A DNA stretch of 64,000 nt from Jiangella muralis (GCF_001270745.1 NZ_KQ434757.1:124001-188000); one strand, 5' to 3'; positions 26,012 through 35,705 are shown, numbered from the stretch's first letter. Notes: a model not told the origin generated them from the letters alone. A program made the numbers and translations.

Positions 26012-26689
26012 CTAGGCCGTCAGCGCCTCACGCAACCACTGCTCGACCCCGGCGACGTGGACGGTCGCCCAGGAGCGGGCGACGTCGGGCTGGCGGGACC
26101 GGATGGCCTGGACGATGGCCCGGTGCTCGGCGAGCGTGCGGGCCACCGCCTCCTCCTGGGTCAGGCCGCGCCAGACCCGGGCCCGGTGCGTGGGCCCGGA
26201 CAAGCTCTCGACCAGCGAGCACAGCACCGGGTTGCCGGAGCCCTCGGCGATCAGCCGGTGGAACTCGAGGTCGCTGGCGACCAGCTCCTCGACGCCGGTG
26301 TCCGGGTCCAGCGGGGCCATGACCTCCTCCAGCTTCGCGATGGCGTCGTCGCTCATCCGCACCGCCGCCATGGCCGCGGCGGCCGGTTCGATGACGCGGC
26401 GCACCTCCAGGAAGTGCAGCACGGTGTCGTCGCGGTGGAAGTCGACGACGAACGCCATCGCGTCGAGCAGCAGGTTGGGCGACAGGCTGGTGACGTAGGT
26501 GCCGTCGCCCTGCCGCACGTCGAGCACGTGGATCAGCGACAGCGCCCGCACCGCCTCGCGCAGGGAACTGCGCGACAGCCCCAGCCGCTCGGCGAGGTCG
26601 GCCTCGCGCGGCAGCCGGTCACCGGGGCTCAGTTCCCCGCTGACGATCATCTGCTTGATCTTCTCGATGGCGACGTCTGTCACTGCCAT
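26012..26689 (-). CDS. FadR-subfamily GntR transcriptional regulator
   Basis: A 225-residue regulator: N-terminal GntR winged helix (about 7-70, with PREADLAERLGLSRSSLREAVRAL) and an all-helical FCD ligand domain with metal-type ligands in ASDLEFHRLIAEGS and LAEHRAIVQAI. These usually sense small organic acids or sugar acids. A candidate operator, TGGTCGGACTA, lies 25 bases upstream of its start and suggests autoregulation. No catabolic genes adjoin it; gpmA is next but separated by a terminator, so its targets are not evident. Confidence 0.9.
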   Translation of the reverse strand: MAVTDVAIEKIKQMIVSGELSPGDRLPREADLAERLGLSRSSLREAVRALSLIHVLDVRQGDGTYVTSLSPNLLLDAMAFVVDFHRDDTVLHFLEVRRVIEPAAAAMAAVRMSDDAIAKLEEVMAPLDPDTGVEELVASDLEFHRLIAEGSGNPVLCSLVESLSGPTHRARVWRGLTQEEAVARTLAEHRAIVQAIRSRQPDVARSWATVHVAGVEQWLREALTA

Positions 26690-26713
26690 GCGACACGTTC
26701 CCCCTTGACACCC

Positions 26714-26724
26714 TGGTCGGACTA
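26714..26724. promoter_or_regulatory. Candidate GntR operator upstream of the FadR-type gene
   Basis: TGGTCGGACTA matches the FadR-type consensus TGGTCnGACCA at all but one fixed position. It lies 25 bases before the regulator start, where it could mediate autoregulation. Confidence 0.5.
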
Positions 26725-26748
26725 TACGCGGCCGAACACCTGGCGAAA

Positions 26749-26779
26749 GGGCGCCACCAGGGCCTGCCTGGTGACGCCC
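26749..26779 (-). terminator. Terminator of gpmA
   Basis: Arms GGGCGCCACCAGG (26749-26761) and CCTGGTGACGCCC (26767-26779) pair with one mismatch around a 5-base loop, 23 bases past the gpmA stop. Confidence 0.8.
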
Positions 26780-26801
26780 TCGGACGGGGTGGGTGAGGGG
26801 C

Positions 26802-27548
26802 TCAGCGACCCTGGTTCCGGACCGCCTCGATGGCCGCCGCGGCGGCGTCGGGGTCGAGGTACTCGCCGCCCGCGGTGACCGGGCGCAGCGAGTCGTCCAG
26901 CTCGTACACCAGCGGCACGCCGGTGGGGATGTTCAGCCCGGCGATGGCGTCGTCGGAGATGCCGTCGAGGTGCTTGACCAGCGCGCGCAGCGAGTTGCCG
27001 TGTGCGACGACGGCGACCGTCTGGCCGCGGCGGAGGTCGGGCACGACGGCGTCGTACCAGTACGGCAGGAACCGCTCGAGCACGTCCTTCAGGCACTCGG
27101 TGGCGGGCAGCAGCTCGGGCGGGAGGTCGGCGTAGCGGGCGTCGCCGGTCTGGGCGAACTCGTCGCCCGGGTCGATCGGCGGCGGCGGGGTGTCGTACGA
27201 GCGGCGCCAGAGCATGAACTGCTCCTCGCCGAACTCGGCCAGCGTCTGCTTCTTGTCCTTGCCCTGCAGCGCGCCGTAGTGACGCTCGTTCAGCCGCCAG
27301 TGCCGGCGCACCGGGATCCAGTGCCGGTCGGCGACGTCGAGGGTGATGTTGGCGGTGCGGATGGCCCTGCGCAGCACGCTGGTGTGCAGGACGTCGGGCA
27401 GCACGCCGCGCGCTTTCAGCAGCTCGCCTCCGCGCCGGGCCTCGGCCTCGCCCTTCGCGGTGAGGTCGACGTCGACCCACCCGGTGAACAGGTTCTTCGC
27501 GTTCCACTCGCTCTCGCCGTGACGGAGCAGCACCAGGCGATAGGTCAT
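26802..27548 (-). CDS. gpmA: 2,3-bisphosphoglycerate-dependent phosphoglycerate mutase
   Basis: A 248-residue glycolytic mutase interconverting 3- and 2-phosphoglycerate. The phosphohistidine motif [10 protein letters not shown] is at residues 7-16; the second histidine is in [11 protein letters not shown]; further family blocks are [26 protein letters not shown] and [10 protein letters not shown]. Full length. It is followed by a terminator and preceded by a YbjN-mshA pair on the same strand with an 11-base gap, so the three may form one transcript. Confidence 0.97.
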   Translation of the reverse strand: MTYRLVLLRHGESEWNAKNLFTGWVDVDLTAKGEAEARRGGELLKARGVLPDVLHTSVLRRAIRTANITLDVADRHWIPVRRHWRLNERHYGALQGKDKKQTLAEFGEEQFMLWRRSYDTPPPPIDPGDEFAQTGDARYADLPPELLPATECLKDVLERFLPYWYDAVVPDLRRGQTVAVVAHGNSLRALVKHLDGISDDAIAGLNIPTGVPLVYELDDSLRPVTAGGEYLDPDAAAAAIEAVRNQGR

Positions 27549-27558
27549 GGCGGTCAGC

Positions 27559-28053
27559 TTACGGTGCGGGCCTCAGGTGCTCGAAGGCGGCCAGGTTGCG
27601 GGTCGACTCGCCGCGCGACAGCCGCCACGCCCATTCGCGCCGGATGGACGACGCGAATCCCAGCTCCAGGATGGTGTTGAAGGAGGAGTCGGCGGTGCCG
27701 AGCACGATGCCGAGCAGGCGGTCGACCTCGTCGGCGGTGACGGCGTGCAGCGGCAGCCGGCCGACGAGGTACACGTCGCCGGCGTGGTCGACGGCGAACG
27801 CGATGCCGGAGAGGCGGGCGTTGCGCTCGAGCAGCCAGCGGTAGACGCCCTCGTGGTTCTCGTCCGGCCGGCGGGCGACGAACGCGTTGACGACCAGGCT
27901 GTGGTCGCGGACGGCGAGGCTGCAGGACGTCTTCAGCTTGCGCTCGCCGGGCAGTTCGACGGCGAACTCGCCGGGCGCGGGTTCGTCCCACGGCTGCCCG
28001 GAGTCACGCAGGTAGGCGCGGACGACCGCGGCGGGACCGTCGTCGGTCGTCAT
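27559..28053 (-). CDS. YbjN-domain protein
   Basis: A 164-residue protein of the YbjN (DUF1790) family, with the core [21 protein letters not shown] and [19 protein letters not shown]. The fold resembles the tetratricopeptide-rich/T3S-chaperone group; the biochemical role is unknown. It overlaps mshA by 4 bases, and this mshA-YbjN-gpmA order is widely conserved in actinobacteria. The ORF is open far upstream through mshA in another frame; the ATG at 28053 is set by the overlap. Confidence 0.88.
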   Translation of the reverse strand: MTTDDGPAAVVRAYLRDSGQPWDEPAPGEFAVELPGERKLKTSCSLAVRDHSLVVNAFVARRPDENHEGVYRWLLERNARLSGIAFAVDHAGDVYLVGRLPLHAVTADEVDRLLGIVLGTADSSFNTILELGFASSIRREWAWRLSRGESTRNLAAFEHLRPAP

Positions 28054-29318
28054 GCCGTCATCACCTGCCGGTGCCGCGTCGCTCGGGCGTAGACCTCGAG
28101 CATACGGGCCGCGGTGGCGTCCCAGCCGAACTCCGCCGCGTGTGCGACGGCGCCGGCGCCGAGCCGGCGCAGGCGGTCCGGGTCGCCGATCAGCCCGGCG
28201 AACGCGTCGGCCCAGTCGGCCGGGTCGTGACCGTCGACCAGCAGGCCCGACCGGCCGTGCGCGACGGCGGTGCGCAGCCCACCCACCGCTGCCGCGACGA
28301 CCGGCGTGCCACAGGCCTGCGACTCCAGCGCGACCAGCCCGAACGACTCGCTGTAGGAAGGGACGGCGGTGACGTCGGCGGCGCGGTACCAGTCCGCCAG
28401 CTCCCGCTGCCCGACCGGCGGCTCGAACCGCACCACGTCGGCGACGTCGAGCGTGCGGGCCAGCCGGGTCAGCGCGTGCGGCTCGGCCATACCCGACCCC
28501 GACGGCCCGCCCACCACGGCGACGACCAGCCGCTCGCGCAGCGCGGGGTCGCGGGCCAGCAGCAGCGACGCGGCCCGCACCAGCACGTCCGGCGCCTTGA
28601 GCGGCTGAATGCGCCCGGCGAACAGCAGCACGACGGCGTCGGCGGGCAGCCCCAGCCGGGCCCGGGCCGCGGCCGCCGGGCCGGGCGCGAACACGTCGAG
28701 GTCGACGCCCGGCGGGACCGTCGCCACCCGGCCGGGATCGGCGCCGTACAGGCCGACCAGCTGGGTGGCTTCGTCGTCGGTGCTGGCGACCAGCAGGTCG
28801 GCGTGCGCGACCACCTGCTCCTCGCCCAGTTCCCGCTCGCGCGGCTCCGGCCGCTCGCCCTCGGCCAGCGCCAGGTTCTTCACCTTGGACATGGTGTGCA
28901 TCGAGTGCACCAGCGGTACGCCCCAGCGGCTGGTGGCCAGCCAGCCGACGTGACCGGACAGCCAGTAGTGCGAGTGGACGAGGTCGTACCAGCCCGGCGG
29001 GCGCCGCGCCTCGGCCCGCAGCACGCCGGACGTGAACGCGCACAGCTGTGCGGGCACCTCGGCGACCGGCAGCAGCTCGTACGGCCCGGCGGCGATGTGC
29101 CGGACCAGCACGCCCGGCGCGGTCTCGACCACCGGGGGCTGGCCGGACGACGTGGCCCGGGTGAACACCTCGACCTCGACGCCGAGCGCCGCCAGCCGCC
29201 GGGCCAGCTCGACGACGTACACGTTCATGCCGCCGGCGTTGCCGCCACCGGGCTGGTCGAGCGGTGAGGTGTGAACGCTTAGCATCATCACCCTGCGCGG
29301 TCCGCGCGTGCCCGACAT
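28050..29318 (-). CDS. mshA: D-inositol-3-phosphate glycosyltransferase (mycothiol)
   Basis: A 422-residue GT4 enzyme that joins UDP-GlcNAc to inositol-3-phosphate, the first step of mycothiol synthesis. Typical blocks: [20 protein letters not shown] with the phosphate-binding loop, [41 protein letters not shown], and the E-x7-E motif in [20 protein letters not shown]. The chosen ATG at 29318 gives the standard N-terminus, although no strong ribosome site is visible. Confidence 0.95.
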   Translation of the reverse strand: MSGTRGPRRVMMLSVHTSPLDQPGGGNAGGMNVYVVELARRLAALGVEVEVFTRATSSGQPPVVETAPGVLVRHIAAGPYELLPVAEVPAQLCAFTSGVLRAEARRPPGWYDLVHSHYWLSGHVGWLATSRWGVPLVHSMHTMSKVKNLALAEGERPEPRERELGEEQVVAHADLLVASTDDEATQLVGLYGADPGRVATVPPGVDLDVFAPGPAAAARARLGLPADAVVLLFAGRIQPLKAPDVLVRAASLLLARDPALRERLVVAVVGGPSGSGMAEPHALTRLARTLDVADVVRFEPPVGQRELADWYRAADVTAVPSYSESFGLVALESQACGTPVVAAAVGGLRTAVAHGRSGLLVDGHDPADWADAFAGLIGDPDRLRRLGAGAVAHAAEFGWDATAARMLEVYARATRHRQVMTA

Positions 29319-29544
29319 CACAATCGGTGCAACCGCCTGCGGCGGTGGCCGATTCCCTGGCACAGTGCGCTCGATTGCTGCTGTTTTGGCTGGATAACCG
29401 CAAATCACCCGAGAAATCCCGGTCGCCGATACCGAGTCGTAATGGAGATTGCCGCCTCCATACGGCAACCTGGTCGCGGTTTGATGAGTCTTCAAGGGTG
29501 GGAGCGGCGTCGAGGGGACGCCGTCAAGAGGGGGAGGAACGATC

Positions 29545-30684
29545 GTGACGCGTGGCAGGAAGGCCGGCATGGGCGCGCTCATCGCCGTGCTCGCCGTCGC
29601 CGTGGTGTCGGCCGTGCTCATCGGCCTGAACCAGTTCGGACGCGACGAGCCGGCGTCGGCCAGCCCGCAGAGTTCGGGCCAGACCGCGACGCCACCGGCC
29701 GAGGAGCCATCGGACACCCCGACCCCGACGGCGACACCCACCCCGACGGTCACCCCGACGCCGACTCCCACCACCACGCCCACACCGGAGGCCCTGATGG
29801 TCGCCGGCGCCAGCGGCGACCAGGTGCGCGAGCTGCAGGCCCGGCTCAAGCAGCTGGAGTGGTACGCGCCCGACATCACCGGCGAGTTCGACGACGTCAC
29901 CGCCACCGCGGTCTCCGGGTTCCAGGAGAAGCGCGAGCTGCCCGCCACCGGCTCCGTCGACCAGGCCACCTGGGACGCCCTGATCGGCATGACCGAGACG
30001 CCCACCGAGGACGAGCTGAACAACGTGCTCACCCCCGGCCCGACGATCCTCGGCCCCGGCGACACCGGCGACCAGGTGCGCGAGCTGCAGGCCCGGCTCG
30101 TGCAGATCGGCTGGTTCAGCGGCGACGTCACCGACACCTACGGCGACACCACCACGGCGTCGATCAAGGGCTTCCAGGACAAGCGCGGCTTCCCCGCCAC
30201 CGGCGAGGTCGACCAGCGCACCTGGGACAAGATCGTCGAGATGACCCGCACCCCCACCGACGACGAACTGCACAACCGCGAGCCCGAGAACAACGGCGGC
30301 GACGCCGACGGCCTCGACCCGCGCTGCCTCACCGGCCGGGTGCTGTGCATCGACAAGTCGTCGAACTCGCTGCGCTGGGTCATCGACGGCGAGGTGCGGA
30401 TGACCCTCGACGTCAGGTTCGGCACCGACGAGCTGCCCACCCGCGAAGGCGAGTTCCAGGTGAACTCCAAGTCGCGCGACCACGTGTCGTCGCTGTACGA
30501 CACGCCGATGCCGTTCGCGATGTTCTTCAGCGGCGGCCAAGCGGTGCACTACTCGCCCGACTTCGCGGCCAACGGCTACAACGGCGGGTCGCACGGCTGC
30601 GTGAACGTCCGCGACCGCGACTCCATTGAGTCGCTGTTCGGCCAGGTCAACGTCGGCGACAAGGTCATCGTCTACTGGTCCTGA
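29545..30684 (+). CDS. L,D-transpeptidase with two peptidoglycan-binding domains
   Basis: A 379-residue wall enzyme: N-terminal transmembrane helix (about 9-28), a Pro/Thr-rich linker (about 50-82), two PG_binding_1 repeats (about 85-140 and 165-225; each has [13 protein letters not shown] and the TW segment), and a C-terminal YkuD domain with the catalytic [12 protein letters not shown]. It should form 3-3 peptidoglycan cross-links or attach proteins. GTG start with GGGAGGA 6 bases upstream. The 226-base upstream region has no gene. Confidence 0.93.
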   Translation: MTRGRKAGMGALIAVLAVAVVSAVLIGLNQFGRDEPASASPQSSGQTATPPAEEPSDTPTPTATPTPTVTPTPTPTTTPTPEALMVAGASGDQVRELQARLKQLEWYAPDITGEFDDVTATAVSGFQEKRELPATGSVDQATWDALIGMTETPTEDELNNVLTPGPTILGPGDTGDQVRELQARLVQIGWFSGDVTDTYGDTTTASIKGFQDKRGFPATGEVDQRTWDKIVEMTRTPTDDELHNREPENNGGDADGLDPRCLTGRVLCIDKSSNSLRWVIDGEVRMTLDVRFGTDELPTREGEFQVNSKSRDHVSSLYDTPMPFAMFFSGGQAVHYSPDFAANGYNGGSHGCVNVRDRDSIESLFGQVNVGDKVIVYWS

Positions 30685-30691
30685 CGCACCG

Positions 30692-31417
30692 TCAGCGCTC
30701 GCCCGGGCGGCGGTCGCCGCGGACCGCCCTCGGCCCCGGCCCGGCTGTGACCCTGGCGGACGGGACGTCGGCGAGCTGCCAGCTGTGCGGCGGGCTGGCG
30801 TCGTCGTGGCCGCGTGGCAGGGAGCAGGCGTCGACGGCGCGGCCGCCGTCCGGCGCAGGCCCCTCGACGACGCAGGGCAACGCCTCGGTGAGCATGACGT
30901 CGTCGGCGTACCAGAGCAGCCACCACCACGGCTGCGTCCTGACGGCGGCGTGGTCGCGAGGCTGACCGAGCCCGAGGTGCGGCAGCCGGTGGCCGGCGGC
31001 GTACTCGCACACGATCAGGTCGCCGGCGCGGGCGTCGGCCTCGCCAGGCCCGCCGGAGGCGCCGTGCCCGCGGTGGACGGCGAGCCGCTCGGCGTCGGTG
31101 CGGGACAACACGACGGAGGCGGCGCAGGGCGGCTGCAGGCCCGAGACCGGCGACACCGCGGCGGGCAGCGGCTCGACCTTGCACAGGTGCGCCGGGCCGC
31201 CGCCCAGCCCGACGTCGGTCTCGCTCCAGCGGGTGACCGGCCGGTAGCCCAGGCGCCGGACCAGTTCGTCCCAGCCGCGCGGACCCGGCACGGACGGACG
31301 GCCACGGACCGCGTCGATCAGGGTGCCGTCCGGTCGCCGGATCTGGATGACCGGCAACGGCCGGTCGGGCACCAGAGCCGGGATGTGGAAGGCGGCGTAG
31401 TGCAGGCGAGGCAGCAT
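30692..31417 (-). CDS. Hypothetical protein
   Basis: About 241 residues, if started at the ATG giving MLPRLHYAAFHIPALVPD (31417); the frame is open to 31486. No signal peptide, membrane helix or recognised motif is visible. A tryptophan-rich centre (PWWWLLWYADDVM) and several Asp/Glu-rich turns are its only landmarks. The stop lies 7 bases from the convergent L,D-transpeptidase stop. GC-rich third positions in this frame support coding. I cannot assign a family. Confidence 0.6.
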   Translation of the reverse strand: MLPRLHYAAFHIPALVPDRPLPVIQIRRPDGTLIDAVRGRPSVPGPRGWDELVRRLGYRPVTRWSETDVGLGGGPAHLCKVEPLPAAVSPVSGLQPPCAASVVLSRTDAERLAVHRGHGASGGPGEADARAGDLIVCEYAAGHRLPHLGLGQPRDHAAVRTQPWWWLLWYADDVMLTEALPCVVEGPAPDGGRAVDACSLPRGHDDASPPHSWQLADVPSARVTAGPGPRAVRGDRRPGER

Positions 31418-31583
31418 ACGGATCGGTCTCCGATCCCCCCGGGGACGGGGGTCGTGAGTACATTGCAAATAGCCAAAAGGTCGCACGAAGCCCGGACAAT
31501 TGCTATAGGGAGCCGTAGGACGCGGCCGGACGCACAGGGGTGCACGTCTGTGCGTCCTGGTGATAACCGCAGGTCGGGGAAGC

Positions 31584-31596
31584 TCTAGATTCTAGA
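31584..31596 (+). promoter_or_regulatory. TCTAGA double palindrome and -10 of a probable leaderless gene
   Basis: TCTAGATTCTAGA lies 3 bases before the GTG start of the short GntR gene. It contains TAGATT, a plausible -10 element ending 8 bases before the start codon; with no room for a ribosome site this points to a leaderless transcript. The palindrome overlapping the promoter would suit autorepression. Confidence 0.5.
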
Positions 31597-31599
31597 TCC

Positions 31600-31887
31600 G
31601 TGGAGAACTTCGATCCGGATCCCCAGGTGCGCGGCTATGTCTTCGTCCGGCTCGCGGACCACCTCCTCGCCGAGATCGCCGAGAGCCGGATCACGGTCGG
31701 CGCACGCCTGGCCAACGAGCGGGAGATGGCGCGGACCTACGGGGTGGGCATCGGCACGGTGCGCCGGTCGCTGGAGCTGCTGCGCGAGCGCGGCATCGTC
31801 GAGACGTACCCGAGCAAGGGCACCTTCGTCATCGCGACGACGCCCATCGACGACAGCGACGACGCCGGCGCGCGCCGGACTCGCTGA
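31600..31887 (+). CDS. Minimal GntR-type DNA-binding protein
   Basis: A 95-residue protein that is essentially only a GntR winged helix: LANEREMARTYGVGIGTVRRSLELLRERGI, followed by the wing SKGTFVI and a short acidic/basic tail. No effector domain is present, which is unusual; full GntR proteins carry 130-160 more residues. It may act as a simple autorepressor or be a truncated regulator. The GTG start has no ribosome site and appears leaderless. It converges on the sortase gene with a 12-base gap. Confidence 0.8.
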   Translation: MENFDPDPQVRGYVFVRLADHLLAEIAESRITVGARLANEREMARTYGVGIGTVRRSLELLRERGIVETYPSKGTFVIATTPIDDSDDAGARRTR

Positions 31888-31899
31888 CTGCTGACGGCG

Positions 31900-32523
31900 T
31901 CAGGCGCTGGCCGTCGCGAAGACGACCAGGTTGTCGACGTAGTGACCGGCGGACTCGTCGAACGTGTGGCAGGTGATCAGCCGCAGCTGGCGGTCCGGCA
32001 CCGGGCCGTAGACCTCCTCGGCCGGGAAGTCGGCCTGTGGCACCGTGCGGCTGCCGTCCACCACGAACACCGCGACGACGCCGGAGCTGAGGTCCACCTC
32101 GATCCGGTCGCCGGGGCGCAGCCGCGACAGGCCGGCGAAGACGGCGGGACCGACCGGCGAGTCGACGTGCCCGGCGAGGACCGCCGGGCCGGGCGCGCCG
32201 GGGACCGGGCCGCCGGCGAACCAGCCCGCCGACTGCCAGTCCTCCGGCGCGGCCAGCCGCCCGTCGTCGCCACGGTGCAGGGTCTCCAGTGCGCTGTCGA
32301 CGCCGATCGCCGGGATCCGCACCCGGACCGGCACGGTGTCGTCGACCGGGATCGGGCGCGGCCCGGCGGCCCCGGCCGACCCAGGGGCCTCGGCTGACGC
32401 GGCGACGTCCGGCGTCGCGGCCGCGGACCCGCGGCCCGCAGCCGGCGCCGTCCCGTCCGCACACCCGCCGAGCCCGGCGGCGACGACGGCCGCCACGACC
32501 AGGGCCGTCGCCGATCGCCTCAT
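31900..32523 (-). CDS. Class F-type sortase
   Basis: A 207-residue protein with an N-terminal lipoprotein-like signal (LGGCA), an Ala/Pro-rich linker and a C-terminal sortase domain: VRIPAIGVDSAL, the catalytic-histidine segment VLAGHVDS, and the cysteine in LITCHTFDESAGHYVDNLVVF. Sortases cleave sorting signals such as LPxTG and transfer the protein to the wall. The position just before DN, where I expect the catalytic arginine, is Val. It is coupled by a 4-base overlap to the DUF4397 gene, whose product may be its substrate. Confidence 0.85.
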   Translation of the reverse strand: MRRSATALVVAAVVAAGLGGCADGTAPAAGRGSAAATPDVAASAEAPGSAGAAGPRPIPVDDTVPVRVRIPAIGVDSALETLHRGDDGRLAAPEDWQSAGWFAGGPVPGAPGPAVLAGHVDSPVGPAVFAGLSRLRPGDRIEVDLSSGVVAVFVVDGSRTVPQADFPAEEVYGPVPDRQLRLITCHTFDESAGHYVDNLVVFATASA

Positions 32524-33353
32524 GACACCCGTCGGCGGCGCGCCAGCACCCCGGTGACGACGGCCAGCCCGGCCACCAGCGCCACCGCGCCGAGCGGCTC
32601 CGCCCAGCCCGCCGAGGTCTCGAGCCCGCGGCCGCCGGTCCGCACGCCGCCGGCCGGGGCCTCCGGCGTGCCGGTGCTGTCCACGACCCCGACGACGTTC
32701 AGCTCGCCGTCGACGTCGAGGACGAAGAGCGTGTTGACGCTGCCGGCGGCGAGGTCGACGTCGGTGCTGCCGGTGCCGGCGGCGCTGCTGAGGTCGAGGG
32801 TCCAGCGGCCGCCGGGCACCTCGCTGTAGCCGGTCGCCGTCCCGAAGGCGGCGTCGTCGGCCAGGACGGTGCCGGTGCTGGTCGTGACGGTGACCGCCGG
32901 CGACGAGACGGCCGCCGAGATCAGCCGCACGCGCGCCTGGCCCGCCGCCGGTGCCGTCAGGTCGTCGACGAGGATGCGGCCGGACAGGTCGGCGTTCAGG
33001 CCGACCGCCGCGACCGTGATCGCGACCCCGTCCTCGATCTCGACCGCCGCCGTGATCACCGGCTCGGAGTCCGCCGGCGCGCCGGCCGGGCGCATCGCCG
33101 CCGTGTAGGTCCCGGCGGGCAGCCGCGCGTAGCCGGACACGTCGCCGTAGCCGACGTCCTGCAGTTCCAGCACGGACTCGCCGTCGAGGCCGGTCAGGCT
33201 GACGTCGACCTCCGGGGTGTCCGGTGACAGGTGCGCCAGCCGGGCCCAGCCCGTCGCCGCCGGCTCTTCGCTCCCCTGGGCGCCGGTGGCGGTGCCGGCG
33301 GCCAGGGCGACGACTCCCACGGCCGTGGCCAGGGACCTGACGATGCGTTTCAT
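32520..33353 (-). CDS. DUF4397 surface protein
   Basis: A 277-residue secreted protein: signal peptide ending near TATGAQG, two DUF4397 beta-sandwich repeats (first WARLAHLSPDTPEVDVSLTG, second QARVRLISAAVSSPAVTV), a Gly-rich linker and a C-terminal hydrophobic helix with the basic tail RRRRVS. The tail resembles a sortase sorting signal, but only a degenerate motif (LETSAG) precedes the helix. DUF4397 genes next to class F sortases are common in actinobacteria. Four-base overlaps join it to both neighbours. Confidence 0.85.
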   Translation of the reverse strand: MKRIVRSLATAVGVVALAAGTATGAQGSEEPAATGWARLAHLSPDTPEVDVSLTGLDGESVLELQDVGYGDVSGYARLPAGTYTAAMRPAGAPADSEPVITAAVEIEDGVAITVAAVGLNADLSGRILVDDLTAPAAGQARVRLISAAVSSPAVTVTTSTGTVLADDAAFGTATGYSEVPGGRWTLDLSSAAGTGSTDVDLAAGSVNTLFVLDVDGELNVVGVVDSTGTPEAPAGGVRTGGRGLETSAGWAEPLGAVALVAGLAVVTGVLARRRRVS

Positions 33354-35239
33354 GGGATCTCCTCGGGAGGTGGCGGGTCGGGGAGCAGGCCGCGCGGTGC
33401 GGTCAGCGAGTACGTGGCGATGACGGTGGTCCCGTCCGTGTCGACCTGCGACGGCGTGAACGGCGGCGGCTGCCCGAGCAGCCAGAGCGCCAGCCGGGCC
33501 GCCTCGTCCTCCGTCGGCAGGCCGGTGAGCACGAGCCGGCGGCGCACCCCGGCGTCCTCGCCCGGCAGCGCGGGCAGCGACACGGCCAGCTCGTGGGTGC
33601 CGGACAGCTTGCCGAGGACGATCACCAGCCGCGGATCGACCAGCCCGGCCGACGCGACGGCGCGCGCGGCGGCGTCGAAGGTCAGGGCGTCGTTGCGGAG
33701 CAGCTGGCCGGTCGCGTAGCCGACGGTGCGCCGGTCCCCGGCGGCGACCGTCTCGGCGACGTCCCGGCCGAGTGGGTGGATCGCCCGGATCTCCACCCGG
33801 CCGTCGCCGAGCCCGAACGACGCGACGACGGTCGACTCGGCCAGCGCGGACCGGACGTCGGGCCGGTCGGCGTCGTCGGTGCGCAGCGCCGCCGTCGACA
33901 CGACGTAGTCGTAGTGGGTCCAGCCAGGCGGGCGCGGGTCGAGCGGCCCGCCCTCCGCGACGGCGTCGGCCGGGAAGCTGGTGAACGGCACCAGCCCGTC
34001 CGCCGCGAACCCGGACCGCAGCAGGTCCGCCCGCAGCGGGTGGTCGACCACCAGCCGGCCGTCACGCGGCACGTTCGCCGTCAGCCAGCGCTCGGCCTGG
34101 GCGACCGGCGCGACCGGGTCGTCGCGCAGCAGCGGACCCAGCTCGCCCGGCCAGGTCGCCGTCACCGCGACGATCAGCGCGGCCGCCGCGGTCGTCGTCA
34201 TGATGGCCAGCGGCATCGCCTCCGGCCGGCCGCGCACCGCCAGCAGCCGGACGACCAGCCGATGCGCCGTCGCGGGCACCAGCAGCGCGGCCAGCGGGAC
34301 CGCCGCGAGCGGCAGCGCGGCGGGCGCCGGTCCGCCCGGCACGACGGCTAGCAGCACCAGCGTGATCAGCGTGGCGGCCGGCGGACGCAGCGCCGGGAAC
34401 AGCAGCGCGGCGCCCGCCGCCACCGGCCCGATCGCCACCAGCACCGGATCCAGCGTCCACCACCGTTCCGGCGCGGCGCCGCCGAGCTCACCCAGCGACG
34501 CGAGCACGTACCCGTAGGCGCCGGCGCCCGCCGCGGCGGCCACCCCGGCCACCGCGAGCCGCCACCGTCGCGCCGTCACCTGCTGCCACATCGTCCACAC
34601 GACGAACGGCGCGACGACGACGAACGTTTCCTGCGTCAGTGCGGCCAGCAGCACCGCGACCCCAGCGGCCGGGAACGCCACCGGCCGCCCGCGCCGCGCC
34701 GTCGCCAGCACGAACGCGAGCAGCATCCACAGCACGGCGACGTTCTCGGCCAGCACCAGGCGGTGCAGGTGCAGCGCCAGCGGCGAGACGGCGAAGAGGA
34801 CGACGGCGACCGCGGCGGCCGGCCGGGCCACCCCGAGCCGGCGGGCCAGCACCCACAGCAGGACGACGCCCAGCAGCAGGACGACCAGCATCGCCTCGCG
34901 GCCGGCGGCGACGGTGTGCTCCGCGCGGTCCAGCGCCCCGGTCGGTTCGATCCACGCCGCCAGCTGGGCGGCGCCGAAGTCGCCGGGGACGCCGGCCGCG
35001 ATCCGGGCCATCGTGCGACCCTCGGCCTCGGTGAACGCGGGCGAGCGGGTCATCCCGGCGGCGTGCACGTAACCGGCCAGCGTCAGCAGCGGCGCCAGCC
35101 AGGCGAGGTCCGGACCGTGCCGCCGGAACCAGGCCCGCACCCGGCGCGGCCGCGGCGGCCTCGGCGGCACCGGGATCGGCAGCCGCAGGTCGTCGAGGTC
35201 CAGCGGCAACGCGGGCAGGGTCGACACGGTGTCGCGCAA
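33350..35239 (-). CDS. Polytopic membrane glycosyltransferase-like protein (GT39/ArnT type)
   Basis: About 629 residues with roughly ten to eleven hydrophobic helices in the N-terminal two thirds and a soluble C-terminal third. The luminal segment MTRSPAFTEAEGRTMARIA resembles the acidic DE-type loop of C-type (polyprenyl-phosphate-dependent) mannosyl- and arabinosyltransferases. The start is uncertain: I chose a TTG at 35239, 8 bases after GGGGAGG, but the frame is open to 35506. Overlap with the DUF4397 gene makes a coupled trio with the sortase, suggesting glycosylation and anchoring of a surface protein. Confidence 0.65.
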   Translation of the reverse strand: MRDTVSTLPALPLDLDDLRLPIPVPPRPPRPRRVRAWFRRHGPDLAWLAPLLTLAGYVHAAGMTRSPAFTEAEGRTMARIAAGVPGDFGAAQLAAWIEPTGALDRAEHTVAAGREAMLVVLLLGVVLLWVLARRLGVARPAAAVAVVLFAVSPLALHLHRLVLAENVAVLWMLLAFVLATARRGRPVAFPAAGVAVLLAALTQETFVVVAPFVVWTMWQQVTARRWRLAVAGVAAAAGAGAYGYVLASLGELGGAAPERWWTLDPVLVAIGPVAAGAALLFPALRPPAATLITLVLLAVVPGGPAPAALPLAAVPLAALLVPATAHRLVVRLLAVRGRPEAMPLAIMTTTAAAALIVAVTATWPGELGPLLRDDPVAPVAQAERWLTANVPRDGRLVVDHPLRADLLRSGFAADGLVPFTSFPADAVAEGGPLDPRPPGWTHYDYVVSTAALRTDDADRPDVRSALAESTVVASFGLGDGRVEIRAIHPLGRDVAETVAAGDRRTVGYATGQLLRNDALTFDAAARAVASAGLVDPRLVIVLGKLSGTHELAVSLPALPGEDAGVRRRLVLTGLPTEDEAARLALWLLGQPPPFTPSQVDTDGTTVIATYSLTAPRGLLPDPPPPEEIP

Positions 35240-35500
35240 CGCCGACGCCTCCCCCCGAGGTGTCGCACAGACCTGCGCGCCGGCCCATGGCGCGGCAAAC
35301 CACGCCATGATCGCCAGGCAGGTCAGGCTCGCGGTTCCTGACCAGAAAGTCTTCGGCCGGAGTGTATACCGGAATGTGACTATGTGAGGGGAATTGTCGC
35401 GATATTGCCTGGACAGGCAGCCGGTGTCGCGCGCCGCCGGTAGATCGTCGGGCCAGCACGCCGCGCGGGCCGTCAGCACACACGGCCGCCAGTAAATCCT

Positions 35501-35548
35501 GATCATCCACCTTCTGGGCTGTCATAGCAGCTCAAAAGGTGGATGATC
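35501..35548. repeat. Inverted repeat, 13-bp arms
   Basis: GATCATCCACCTT (35501-35513) pairs exactly with AAGGTGGATGATC (35536-35548). The 22-base centre contains its own GCTG/CAGC pairing, so the whole folds into one hairpin. The size (48 bases) and layout resemble the GATCAGGTGACG hairpins at 8.7 and 55.9 kb, but the arm sequence differs. Confidence 0.8.
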
Positions 35549-35705
35549 ATGGTGGACGTCTCGTCGACGATGGCGTTCGCCGTTTTGCCGCAGTGGGGCG
35601 GGGGAAGTGCGGGCCCAGGCCCGCCCGGGTGCACCGTTCGCCTGGCTGGCTGCCGTTGGCCGTTGCTGCCGGTGCACCGTTGGTGTCCTCGACTCCCGGA
35701 GCCGT

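Noticed and set aside
29319-29544. Possible cyclic-di-AMP (ydaO) riboswitch upstream of the L,D-transpeptidase
   Set aside because: Such riboswitches occur before wall-enzyme genes in actinobacteria, but I could not fit the conserved core to this sequence.
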